A stretch of DNA of 64,000 nt from the NCBI GenBank assembly GCA_964057225.1, contig OZ059894.1, positions 14,456,131 through 14,520,130 of the forward strand, written 5' to 3'. Both the position numbers and the translations under genes were made by a program. A model generated the notes under the pieces. It ran no database searches and had not been told where the DNA came from. It worked only from the letters and a program-made list of their open reading frames with translations. The DNA is from Auanema rhodensis. Lineage: Eukaryota; Nematoda; Chromadorea; Rhabditida; Rhabditidae. Each line of letters begins with the position of its first letter. Position 1 is the stretch's first letter. This document shows, piece by piece, positions 1-11,356 of this stretch.

Positions 1-101
1 AGCCAGAGAACTGTCCGAACTCGGGTTTTCTTAGTTGCTTTAATTGAACACGTTATGTACATATCGTAGTTTTTTAAAAATTATTTGTATTTAAATCATT
101 C

Positions 102-1387
102 ATGTATTTTCAGCGCGAACTTGATCTGCTTGATGATGAAGAGCTCTATTGCTCGCTGATGTCATCTTCTGATGAAGCAATGGAGGTGGATGAGCGGCGC
201 TGGCTGGCGCCCACGGCCCAGCAGGCGCCCCAGACAGTTGCCGAGGAGCCCGCACCTCCCGCCGTAGAGGAGCGCGAGGCGCCAGCCGTCGTCTGTTCCA
301 GTAGCTCTTCCAACGATATCAATGAAGACATGGACATGGAAATTATCATGAATCATACCGATAAAAAGACCTCAGGAACTGGTGGTAAGCGTGATGAACC
401 ATCGAACTCTAGCTACTGGGGCTGGACGACGACTTCGACTACAACACCTGCAAGCAAGCAACATCAGCAGTCGAGCGGATTCTTCGATTCCATCGAGGTA
501 TGTTGGATTATGGTATAGGAAGTTAAGTGGTTTGGAAGAGTATTAAGTGAAGATCGTAAACTTGCGCCCAAATACAACCATGTGCTGTAGAGAGTTTTTC
601 TCGGCTTAGTTTAGTTTGTTCAGCATCGCCGTTTTCTATTTCCTTTCTTTGTGAGCGCCTGTAAAGCGTCCTCGTTTTGTGTATATTTGAAAAAGACGAA
701 GAGGAATTGTTCGCTGGGGAAAAGAAAAAAGGCGCATAAAGAGAGATTGAAATAGTTTTTATCTGTAGAAACGACTGTTAGCAACTGTAGCATTCTTAAT
801 TTAGTCTGAAAGATCATTTCATAGATTTTTGCGTTTTTCTTTTTTCTCTCCGCGCTTTTCTGATCAACCCGAGATTGACATTGACTGCTGGTGGAGTCAC
901 GAGACTTCCCAATGGCATTGCGTCGTCTTCCTTCTCATCGCCGATGCCGCTCTCTGGTGTCATGTGACCTCGGCCCAATTTTACGGAGCTAGAGTCTCTC
1001 ATTTTCGCTCGTATTCGATCATAGCGATTTTCACTATGCTCACAACTTCAGAACAAAATGGGAAATTATTATTTGAAGGGGTTTACTCTTTCATACAAAC
1101 TATTTACTTATTTTTAGGAAGCTCTCAACGTTACGAGTGCCTGGAGTTGGACCTCTTCTTCATCTGATTGGCCTGCTCTCAACACCTCAACAGGCTTTGA
1201 CAACTTTGGTCGTTCTGGCTTTTCTACTAATGCTTCTTCCTTCTCTGGAAGTGGCCTCGGACGATCAAACAATTTTGATGAGGACACCTGGACTCCATTA
1301 AGCGACTTTTCCGATCCGTTTGCTAGCTGTCTTAGTCGTTTCGAGCTTCAGCATCTGTTCCCATCGCAGCTGCTGCTTCAAGCATGA
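102..1387 (+). CDS. Ser/acid-rich protein of unknown function, two exons (5' end uncertain)
   Basis: Two exons (to 497, and 1118-1387) join in frame across a 620-bp phase-0 intron with donor GTATGT and acceptor TTTTTAG. From the ATG at 102 the product is about 221 residues. The first exon is acidic (LDLLDDEELY, later EEPAPPAVEEREAP) with Ser runs. The second is rich in Ser, Trp and Phe and ends about DTWTPLSDFSDPF...LLLQA. No catalytic motif, membrane segment or signal peptide is visible. The ATG at 102 overlaps a perfect TTTTCAG acceptor at 108-113, and the reading frame runs straight on from it. The exon may therefore be internal, with the true start left of the window. GC content is clearly higher than in the flanking desert, which supports real coding sequence. 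I do not recognise the family; a nuclear or cytoplasmic low-complexity regulator is only a guess. Confidence 0.6.
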
Positions 1388-4300
1388 AGCCGGGACTACT
1401 TTCAGCGAAGCCAGCTTTGTTATTTCTTTTTTTTTGTCATCTTCCAAATGTTTGTGATTGACCGAATTGTTCTACTCTCAAGACAGTTCGGAAGTTCACA
1501 AGCTCCTCTTAGCCGGTTTTCGCCTTCAGGGTCCTTCTCAGCTCTCTTTTATCTAATCTAGTTTCTCTTAGATGTGGTAGGACCTACGTCAGCTGCGTTT
1601 CTGTGTATAGTTTTATGCCCTTTTTTGCATACAAATTACTTGTTTCTGTTCTCGGTCATCCCAGTACGACTCCGTTCTCCCCGGGTGTACAGCTGTCTCA
1701 TGTATGTAATTTCCATATAGTCATATATATGGATTTAAATTCAGATATATGTATATATATATACACACAAACATATATATATCTATATATTTCTATTGGC
1801 ACATCTTACCATGTATAGTCAGCGCCTTTTGTGATAGTTTTCTCTTTTATTCTCACCTTTCCATTTCGACTGTAAGTCGTTTTTTAATATTTTTGTGTGC
1901 TTAGTCATCTACCTCTCATCTCTATCTTTCAAGATCTTTAGTAGTTTATAGAGATAGTTGGTGAGTACATAGAATTATGTCCGTGATGAATACGATGATC
2001 GACTGTGATGTTGCTCTCCAGATGATCGGTGCCTGTTTTGATGGCACTGTTTTCTAGAGAGGGACGCATAGCTGGGATGAATCGTTAGTTCATCAAGGTT
2101 CAGCTCCTGTAATATAGTCATTGTATCTATATTTATGCCAAATTAGTCTATTTGCCTGTTGCCTCTCGAGCACAAGCTTTTTTTGTGATGCAACTCGTCT
2201 CCTCTCTTGTTTTTCGGGTGTTCTCGAGTCGCAATCCTCATTCTGATGCGTGTCTATCTATCTCCTTCTCAGCTTCCTTATTTTATGGTCTTATAAGGGT
2301 ACTCTACTTGACTGAACAAAAAGCCTTAATATTTCCTTTCCCTCACACAAGTTCAAACTACCTGGTCCAGTTATCCGTGTGCTATCTCTCCTTAACTATA
2401 CGGGCTGTATCTCCCTTTTTCTCATTCTGACTCTGGTTATATTTTCTCTTTTGTTCTTTAACTAAGCATGCTGTTTGTGTTTTCTTGTTGATCGTTCATC
2501 TCAAACCATCCAAAATACCAACTCACTCCGTTCGGGTTCGTCTTGTCCTCTTCCTTCAACCAAATCCGCATTTTTAAATTTTTATTGTTGAAATGTGTCT
2601 TAATATATTATTATTTTAATATTATTATTCCATCACTTCGGTAGCTTTACCTTTTCATCTCTTTTCACTCTGGATTTGGCTCTTGTTCATTTCTTGCCAC
2701 CCGATTTTTCTTGAACCTTCACGCATATCATGTGAAGATATTCGTGGAATCTTTGAAGCTCAACTGGCATTTTTTAGAGCATTTTTTGTAAAAGTCTGTT
2801 AGACATTTCTCCCATGAGCTCTAAAATATGTCATTTGATATCAGATCTGTTTCAATCATCCATCTCCCTACGATGAGAGTTCTTTGCATTTAACATTCTG
2901 ATAAAACAAACGTGACTTTTTTTGAAAAAAAAACGGGTGACAGTTACACAAGTGTCCTGGATTTTCTCTCAGTTTGAATTCTCAAATTTTTAAGTTGTAT
3001 ATTTTCTCGAACAAGATGTCATCCGGCGCGGGTGTATGTTATGATGGTCATACTGTTTTTTGTATGAGAAACAGTATTATCCAGTCAAACAAACAGCAGC
3101 AGCCGTTCTCGTCAAGTTGGTGTGCCCCAGCTGAATAGCCTATTAGATGGATCTTCCGCTTTTTAAGTAATAAAGTCGTTTCTGACTAGGAGCTATTCAG
3201 ATGGAAGGACGCCTTCAGCTCTGAACTTCGATCGTAATAATATGATTGTGTAAGACAACATTCTCACAGTATTCCATCTAATTTGTGTTCTTATTATCGA
3301 AGTTCAGAATCTTCTCGCAGGTGCGATAGAAATTCTCCAAAAATTGCAGAGGAACCGCGGGTTGTCATATCAAAGACAGATCTAGTTTGTCGGTTAGGGG
3401 CTCTATGGTCCAGCAATTCAGCAAAAATAGAAGTTTTGACAACCTGTGAGCTTCCAGCAGTTTATCCCATTTTCTCACGATCACATACTTCTCGTCGTAA
3501 TATTTTTAGCATAGTCATACAGAAGATGTATATATTTATACTGTATAAGATGTGTGCATTTGGTTTTCCTTCTCTTTTTGGCAAATATCTCTTTTTTTAT
3601 ATTTTCCATACTCTCAACTCTAGTATATTCTTTAGAGCCTTTTTCTACTGCAGGCACAAATACATATTATTTGTTTGTTTTCTGTTGTATAAGCGTGTAC
3701 AAAGGGTTTTATCTATCCATTATCTCAATTTATTCTATCCCTGTTCTTCTCCCCCTGTTCACCATCTCGCTGTAAACATTCAATCACCTCAGTTCGCCGA
3801 ATACATGTGCTTTTTTTCCATGCAAAGCTTGTAGTCATTAATATCCGACATATATTATATATATAAATATATAAAGATATTCTATTGGCTGAAAATAAAT
3901 GTTATTTTTATGATTGTGTTTTTCGTTACTGAACTTTGCATTTACTTAGAAAATTCTAGTGGCATTTGCTTTATTGACACTGAAATATATAGATAGATTG
4001 TATTAAGTTTGGATTCTTAAACAAGGAAAATAAGTGAAAGGACCTCTAAACAAGAGCAGAATACGAATAGCCATAGAACATGCCTATTATATAACATTGT
4101 CCTTAGAAAGATGTTTTCAATCGGGAAAATTGAAGATAAAAATAAAGATCATATGAAATGAAACATGAGCTATTGCATGGTATGCAATTAAAAACAATCT
4201 AATTCTATCAATTCTAATGAGCCTCTGTTGTGGTTGATTTCATTTCGCGAATCGATCACGTAAAGTGTGGTTGTGTTCATTCAGATGCTTTGAAAGACAG

Positions 4301-5237
4301 TACGACCGGTTGTTTTTTAATGGTAAAAAGGGAGAGTGAAATCAAATTGGTTTTTCAGATATAGATCATAGCTACTAAGGTTTGTAATGCTTTTTTTCTC
4401 AGTTTTTAATGTTTGGATTCAAAATTTTTTTCTTTTTGTATGTGTACTGGCTAAGTTTCAATATGACTTTCTTGAAGTCTTGATCGAAACAATGACAAAG
4501 GGTTACATGCATACAACGTTGAATACATTTGAGGTATTCGAATGTGCATACGAAAACACATGCTGTTCAATTCTGAATAATGAACTGCTGTGAATGGATA
4601 ACTGGCATGCTTATAGTAGTGTGTATATAAAGGAGAGTGTGCGTGCATTTAGAGATCTGTGTAAGATGACCAGAAACCGGACCATAACAGCAAAATCTGC
4701 ATTGACACCACTATGATGGCTGCATCGACAACACTAGAGTACCTGCGACAAACGCATGGATGGTGATCACGACAACGATGACCATGTCGTCGACCCAAAT
4801 AGAGAGAGGATCACGGCAGGCTAAGTGTCAGATCGTCACATATTACCGAATCACAATTTTTCTCTATTCGTGGTTGAGGGATTTCATCGTAATTTTCCGA
4901 TAGAAAAATTCTCACAAAAAAAAATGAGAGGGGTGAACAAACCACAGAAAAAAAATTTTTTCTCATTCTACTGAAAATTCTATGGGACCGTCGTAATAAA
5001 ATAAAATGAATTGTGAGCTCTTCGTAATTCCCAGTTAATTACTCATTTTGATTTCAATATAAAAGAGAAAATATCAGTTTAGAAAACAAAACAATTATAT
5101 GTAATACTTCTATACCAAGCGTTAAACATTCTTGATCCGAGTGGACTATGGATGAAGTTCTAATTAAATGTCTAGACAGATTCAAGTTATACGCATATAA
5201 GAAGAATTTTTATCGGGGAAACATACGGTTTTAGTAG
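1388..5237. other. T-rich gene desert
   Basis: There is no convincing spliced gene in these 3.8 kb. The plus strand is T-rich, which lengthens chance open frames: one of 183 codons at 3283-3834 has no domain logic and becomes mostly Phe/Leu/Tyr. The tract probably holds the 3' UTR of the upstream gene and intergenic sequence. TA-rich stretches lie at about 1724-1790 and 3850-3880. A 40-codon ORF at 3016 is listed separately. Confidence 0.5.
3016..3138 (+). CDS. possible 40-residue micro-ORF
   Basis: A short ATG-to-TAG frame lies in the T-rich desert. The context AACAAG before the ATG is favourable. The product has two Cys near the N-terminus (GVCYDG, FCMRN), a Gln run and a WCAPAE end. Local GC is above the surroundings. 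It has no signal peptide or known motif, and no obvious splice partners were found. It could equally be a chance frame or part of a UTR. Confidence 0.15.
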   Translation: MSSGAGVCYDGHTVFCMRNSIIQSNKQQQPFSSSWCAPAE

Positions 5238-5713
5238 TATAGTAAAGATTGGCAAACATAATCACATCTGTTTGAAGTATGATGATATTTCATTGTACTT
5301 TGCACCATATTCTGGCCGGAATCTTGCATAAGATGTTGTATTGGATAAGTTATTAAGTTATAGTGATGTCATATTTTATTTTAATTCTTCAAACAACGTT
5401 GGTAAAGCTACGTGATTTGACGTGAAACGTAATTTTATTTATAATTTTTTCAGAAGTATAGGTTGCATTTATTTTGTAAAATTTTCCAAAAAGAACTTTA
5501 AGCTATTTTAACCCCTTTAAAATGTATTGAAAAATATTTAACCTAGCAAATGTTTCTGATATTATTTATTTGCAAGATTATAATATCTAATCTACAATGT
5601 TTTCCATTTTAATGATCATCGCAGCCATAAGAAGAAGAAGAAAATACATGCCTAACCCATTTTCATGCTTCTCTCAAGCTCATTAAATGTTTCAGAAGAT
5701 ACAGTTATTTAAG
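5238..5713 (+). repeat. left arm of a 476-bp perfect inverted repeat
   Basis: This stretch, starting TATAGTAAAGATTGGC and ending GTTATTTAAG, is the exact reverse complement of 9031-9506 by eye over all 476 positions. Both arms have the same length and diverge sharply at both edges (5237 against 9507, 5714 against 9030). The enclosed 3317 bp hold the broken protease gene. The arm has no ORF of note. It includes an ACGTGATTTGACGTGAAA element and a GAAGAAGAAG run. Confidence 0.95.
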
Positions 5714-6094
5714 CACGCAACGCGTTGGGTGGAGTGAAAGAGAGTGTCGCGCTGTGCAGGGATGCAAAGGAAGGAGAGAAATTGTCAAAATCGCATTCTT
5801 TCCTTAACTTGAGACTTCCCTTTTTCTGTAGTTCTCGTTAGTTTCGTAATTATCGCTGTGGTTTCTCTTTTTTGGCATTTTGTTCTACTTTTAAAAATAA
5901 TTTTCCATCAAAAAAGTAAGAATTTACATAAACATGAGGTACTTGTGCCTTTTAAGTTATAAATTCAGTTGTGTTTAAATTCATGATTAAAAAGTTTTTT
6001 TAACTGTTTCGATTTATTGCATTCGGATGAAATTTCAAAAAACTTTCCATTTTGAAAACTATCTTCTTTTTTAGTGTTTGAAAAATTATTAATT

Positions 6095-7287
6095 ATGGAT
6101 TTTTTCAAGCTATTGAAATGCTTTCATCAAATCTGTTATAAGGATCAAAATGAAGATCGGTATGTTTTGTTTATGTTTTATTTTACTAGTCAATAATCTT
6201 ATTTTCAGTATATTGTTGTTCAAGCGAACGATCGAGTTGTTAAAGTTACTGCTGATGACGATGGAACCGTTAGCAAAGACACTCTTCGTTCTGCTTTCCA
6301 ACTTGAAGCTGATGTACCGATTGGTCTATTCAAGGGCGGCAAAGCTTTAAAGTAAGTTTTTGAAGGTTTTGTTAAGATTTTACGATTTAAGACTACGATT
6401 TTCCGTTAGCAATTTTAAATAAAATTTTGAACAAACTTTTAATGTAAAATTTTAGATGTCGACAGGATTTATTCGAGTTGGAAAATAATTGGACCGGACA
6501 GGAGTTCGAGTTACAATGGAAAGAAGCCCGACGATCGCGGCCAGCCCCACCGATGTCTGTGGAATTCGAAAAAGTAGAAAGTATGATATATTTCTATTAA
6601 ATGCTTGAAAACAATAATTTAGGAACCCAGAAAGTAATCAGTGAATGGGAGAACCGAGTCTTCATGGTGTCTGGCGATGGTCTACAAGGCACTGGAATTT
6701 TTATATCGCATCAACAAATTTTAACCGCTGCACATCTCCACTTCAAGATCGACAAGTCTTATACCGTCCGAGGAACAAATGATCGTTGCTTCAGTGCCAA
6801 ATGCGAATATATTTCGAAAAAATATGATTTAACAAATATGTGACTATGGTATGACTTTATTTTTGAGTTCATAAAATTTGCAGAAAATCTTTTTTTAAAT
6901 ATTATTAACTATTATTTAGGGGTATCCCAATGGCATTGTCAGTTCAAAACCGTCTGTTGCAAAAGGGATTATGGAAGGAATGATGGACGATCAAATTCAC
7001 TTAGGTAAGAATGATTATACTTTATTTATTTATTATCATTATTTTTTATAATTAATCATGATAAAACAAATTTTTCAGTTGGAGTTCCTGGATCAAGACG
7101 TGGTTATTCTGGAGCGCCGATTATCAACTATTCTGGATGTTTGACTGGGATTTTGCTCGGTGGTTCACCCGATGTGCATATTGACACAACGATTCGTGAA
7201 TGTCTGGAGCCATTGGCGGAACAGAAATATACTCGAATTTTGGGAATCACTAACGTTTACATCATCTTCAGTGAAGGTTTAGTTTAA
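6095..7287 (+). pseudogene. trypsin-like (HtrA-like) serine protease, probably broken
   Basis: Exons at about 6095-6159, 6208-6352, 6456-6581, 6624-6850, 6920-7003 and 7080-7287 carry a PA-clan serine protease fold. The His box reads GTGIFISHQQILTAAHL, and the Ser box reads GSRRGYSGAPI, a GxSGxP motif, preceded by a GYPNGIVSS strand. An unrecognised N-terminal region of about 90 residues precedes the fold. Two things argue against a working gene. The first ATG exon does not join the next exon in the frame that reads as protein. After YDLTNM, where the catalytic Asp region should be, there is a TGA and no donor restores the frame; the 25 or so residues normally between the Asp and GYP are missing. 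A polyadenylation-like AAATAAAATAA follows at about 7402. Misread splicing or an assembly error could mimic this. The gene sits wholly between the two inverted arms. Confidence 0.6.
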
Positions 7288-9030
7288 TTGATTTTAACTT
7301 TTTAGTAAATTCGGACACGGAAAGTTAAATTAATCACAGATTTTCATTTTTATTGTTTAAGTGCTTATATTTGCTTATGTGTTATGTTAACGTTTAAGTT
7401 TAAATAAAATAATTATACCTTTTCATTTATTGAGCTTATTTCTTATCTTCAGAGATAATACCACTTTCAGCGGTTCCAAAAAGAGACTACCACTTTCTTT
7501 CTAAAATCGCTATCCTTGATATTTCTAAAAGTGTGAAAAATGACACATTTTTGAGTATTTAAGTATGAAAATAGAAAATTAAAAAATAAAATCGCCATCC
7601 CAACAAAAATTGGTTGAAAATGTACAAAAATTATTGAAAATGAGCACTTTTTCAGACTTTAAAAATTGCTCATTTTGTATTTTTTTCAAAAAAGTGTTGT
7701 AAATGAGGTGATTTTCTGACTTAAGAGAATGAAAATGTATTGATAAGATTGAAAAGACTGAAATGTCGAAAAATGGTAGTATAATCCCTCATTACTATAC
7801 TACTGGTTTTGCGTCAAATGCCTCGATCCTCTTTTATACGAACATGTCTTGTTCGGTTGCTTAATTTCTCTTTTTCCATTTTAGTATCGTGATGTCTTCA
7901 CCTTCTTATTCCATTTGTCGTTTTCCTCTTCGTTGTGTTCTTCTTCTGTTAATGTCATCGTCCTCCGTGGTCATGAATAACGACGACAACGACAACGACA
8001 ACGACGACGGCGACCACAACCATGAATCTAAAACGACCCTTTAGTTCCGCAGTCTGATCATAGTCGCAGTCCGGTCCTTGAAGATAGGATTCTGTTTGGT
8101 GGTTTTGAGTATCACACAAAACCTTTGTGTGTGTCTGTTTTTTTATTGCCAAAAAAGAAAGAAATCAATAGAAAAATCAACAAAAAAAGAAGTACAATCT
8201 TTTATACTTGATAGAAACTTTAAAAAAGAACACAGTAATGTTTTAGACATAATGTTCTTAGTATTTAGATAGAATTGATAATCTTTGAAATAAGGGGAAC
8301 AATCTGCAAAAAAAAAATTATATGAATGGAACAAATTTTAATTCCAACTTTTTTTAGGTGTAATATTTTGTAAACAGCTTCTGAAAAAAAGTTATATTTC
8401 AAAAGATTGAGAGTTTCTTTGATAACATTTTGTTCTTGTTAATAGTTTATCAGAATTGCGCAGTCGGGTGAGCCTGTGGGGGTACCTTCGGTATGTTTAC
8501 TGATTACAAATTATGTGAATGCATGTGAATTAAACATTATAGTAGGTTAGGATAAGGATGCTCCATCTAAAAGTAATGGTGCCATCAGTAAAATCGGGAT
8601 CAGGTGAGGGTTTGTTGATAACCGCTTATGTTTTCCTCATGATACCATCTTCACTGTCAGTTGTCATTTCAATGCCGTTGGTAGACTTAGTTAGTGTCCC
8701 ATACCAAGGTCGCAATGTTTTTTTAGCCTTTCTTGTTCTTTCTGCCTGTTTTTTGTTGTTTTGGAATTATATTTTCTTTTATTCGCATGTTCTAGAAAAA
8801 TCTTCCTACTACGAATTTCCTGTATTTATATTGAAAGTACAAAGCGTCTAAATATTATTTTCTCACATTTCTAGCAACAAGCTATTCAATAACTCTTTTA
8901 AAAATAGGCAGCAAAGAACATGTCATCATAGAAATCTTTGTTGTATTTCAATTTGTTTCTATATATATATGAGAGAGAGAGAGAGAAAGAGAAAGAGGGA
9001 GAGATGGAGAAAGATTAGCCAGTCAACCTT
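7288..9030. other. non-coding tract inside the inverted-repeat loop
   Basis: No gene was found. The tract contains a degenerate GAC/AAC-type trinucleotide run at about 7976-8022 and a TA run followed by a GA-rich purine tract at about 8960-9013 just before the right arm. Several short frames (8078, 8558) look like chance products of T-rich sequence. Confidence 0.45.
8960..9013. repeat. TA then GA microsatellite beside the right arm
   Basis: (AT)n runs directly into (GA)n with AAAG and GGGA interruptions, ending 17 bp before the right arm begins. Such a purine run is a plausible breakage-prone sequence at the edge of the inverted segment. Confidence 0.85.
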
Positions 9031-9506
9031 CTTAAATAACTGTATCTTCTGAAACATTTAATGAGCTTGAGAGAAGCATGAAAATGGGTTAGGCATGTAT
9101 TTTCTTCTTCTTCTTATGGCTGCGATGATCATTAAAATGGAAAACATTGTAGATTAGATATTATAATCTTGCAAATAAATAATATCAGAAACATTTGCTA
9201 GGTTAAATATTTTTCAATACATTTTAAAGGGGTTAAAATAGCTTAAAGTTCTTTTTGGAAAATTTTACAAAATAAATGCAACCTATACTTCTGAAAAAAT
9301 TATAAATAAAATTACGTTTCACGTCAAATCACGTAGCTTTACCAACGTTGTTTGAAGAATTAAAATAAAATATGACATCACTATAACTTAATAACTTATC
9401 CAATACAACATCTTATGCAAGATTCCGGCCAGAATATGGTGCAAAGTACAATGAAATATCATCATACTTCAAACAGATGTGATTATGTTTGCCAATCTTT
9501 ACTATA
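9031..9506 (-). repeat. right arm of the 476-bp perfect inverted repeat
   Basis: Exact reverse complement of 5238-5713. Its outer edge lies 77 bp before the SCCPDH-like start codon, so it occupies that gene's promoter. It carries TTTCACGTCA followed by ATCACGT. No target-site duplication is obvious outside the arms, although each arm begins and ends in TATAG/CTATA, so a TA-type duplication cannot be excluded. Confidence 0.95.
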
Positions 9507-9583
9507 TTGCGAAACATTATGTTCTGTTTTTCACTATATTTCTATTTCGGTATACCATTGAAATTTCTTAAAATTTCAGTACG

Positions 9584-11356
9584 ATGTACGATTTGGTTAT
9601 TTACGGAGCCACAGGATTCACTGGTGCTTATGTAGTTGAACAACTTGTTAACTCAAAATTGTTCAAGGTATTTTTCATTTCCAATTGATTCAATATAATC
9701 TATCACGTAACATTATGATGTTTTAAGTTCGTAAATGCTTTTTAGGATGTTAAGTTTGCCGTTGCCGGTCGTAGCGAATCAAAATTGCGTAAGATCTTGA
9801 GTGATATTTCTGATAAGACAGGTTAGATTAGTTCTTCTTTTTAGTTTATCTATTGAAAGAAATAATGTGTTATCTACTGTGTAGTTGGTAATTTATTTGA
9901 ACAATTACTTTCTAGGGAAAAACATTCGTGACACTCCTGTTATTGTTGCTGATACCAAGGATGAACAAAGCTTAATTAGCATGGCCAAGCAAGCCAAAGT
10001 TATCATTAATGCTGTCGGACCAGTATGAGAATCGCTGCTGAATTTGTAATTGTTGAGATGCTATTTTAGTATCGTCTTCACGGAGAGTCCGTTGTCAAAG
10101 CTGCTGTGGAAAATGGAGCTTCACACGTCGACATTTCCGGAGAGCCAGCATATTTAGAAAAAATGCAAGACAAGTATGCTGAAACTGCCAAAAAAAATGT
10201 TAGCCTTGTGTACATTTCCTTAAAAATATATTCTTTCTTAGAACGTTTATATTGTTGGAGCTTGTGGATGGGATTCTATCCCATGTGATTTGGGAATTAA
10301 TTTCTTGAAAAATAATTTCAGTGGAGACTTGAATCATGCTGAAACATTCGTTCAATTAAATAATGGACCAGAAGTAGATTAATCTTCATATAAATAAGAC
10401 AACACTTGAAATGTTTGCAGGGTTATGCTATCAATGCTGGAACATATCAAACTCTTATCTTGGGAATTAGTGAAGCAGCTAAGGATGGACTTGGAGGAAT
10501 CCGCCGCAGAATTATGCCTGTCAAGATACCTCGTTCTAATGTTAAAGCACCAAAGAGGTAGATTTAGAACATTCATTTCATATCTTATATTAAAACTTCA
10601 GATCAACTTTATGGCAAGTTGATGAACCCGTCATTGGCGGATGGGCCTTACCTTTCATGGGATCTGATAAATCTGTTGTTCAACGATCTCAATATTTCGG
10701 GTATACTTTGGATGGAAAGCGTCCAGCTCAAGTTGAAACTTACCTCCGCATATCATCCTTCCTCTGGGCAGCTCTTTTCATGGCTTGGTTAACTGTTTTC
10801 TTCTTCCTGTGCATGTTCAAGCCAACTAGAAAGTTCCTTCAAGCTTATCCTGATTTATGCAGTTTCAATCTTTTCAAGGTATTCTTATCGTTCAAGCATG
10901 AGTAAACTACTAATTTTTAGAACTCTGGACCCACTCAAGCTCAGATGGAAGGTGCTTCCTTCACATACTGGCTTGTGGGAACTGGTTTCAACCAATCACT
11001 TCCTGCTGATGAATTACACAGCGAGAAGCCAAACAAGAAGGTAAATTTCATGCTTTACATCTCAGCAAAATCTATGAATTTCAGGTAATCGCTAAATGCG
11101 AGGGACCTGACTGCGGTTACTTGGCTACTTCCGGATGTGTCTTATCATCAGCCTTATCTATTTTGAAGGATAAGGATACTTTACCCGCTGAGTAATTTAA
11201 TGTAGAGTTATAGTTAATCTGATTCAAATACTTTTCAGCGGAGGAGTCTATACAACTGCTGCTGCTTTTGGAAAAACAAAGATCTATGAATACTTGTCTT
11301 CTTTTGGAATTAAGTTTTCAAAAGTAACCGAGGAAGAGCTTAAGAACAAACATTAG
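9584..11356 (+). CDS. SCCPDH: saccharopine dehydrogenase-like oxidoreductase
   Basis: Ten exons (9584-9667, 9746-9821, 9916-10022, 10070-10198, 10242-10373, 10421-10557, 10602-10878, 10921-11040, 11085-11191, 11239-11356) splice to 428 residues with all phases consistent, close to the usual family length. The N-terminus has a Rossmann dinucleotide loop (VIYGATGFTGAYV), then VAGRSESKL and NAVGPYRLHGE. These are hallmarks of the SCCPDH family, whose members resemble saccharopine dehydrogenase but whose substrate is unsettled. VGACGWDSIPCDLG follows. A hydrophobic segment at about residue 270 (FLWAALFMAWLTVFFFLC) suggests membrane or lipid-droplet association, as described for the human protein. 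An acceptor AAATTTCAG ends 4 bp before the ATG and suits spliced-leader addition. AATAAA lies downstream near 11405. The promoter lies in the right inverted-repeat arm. Confidence 0.92.

Noticed and set aside
2847-2854. CTGTTTCA, the core of the C. elegans type I piRNA promoter (also on the minus strand near 27050 and 39675)
   Set aside because: About two copies are expected by chance on both strands of 64 kb, and no clustering or consistent downstream T at the required distance was seen.
3283-3834. 183-codon open frame, the longest single frame in the desert
   Set aside because: T-rich sequence depletes stop codons; the product turns into Phe/Leu/Tyr runs with no domain, and the start lacks supporting context.
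5238-9506. Interpretation as an autonomous DNA transposon
   Set aside because: The enclosed gene is a protease, no transposase-like DDE frame is present, and no clear target-site duplication flanks the arms; kept only as an alternative.
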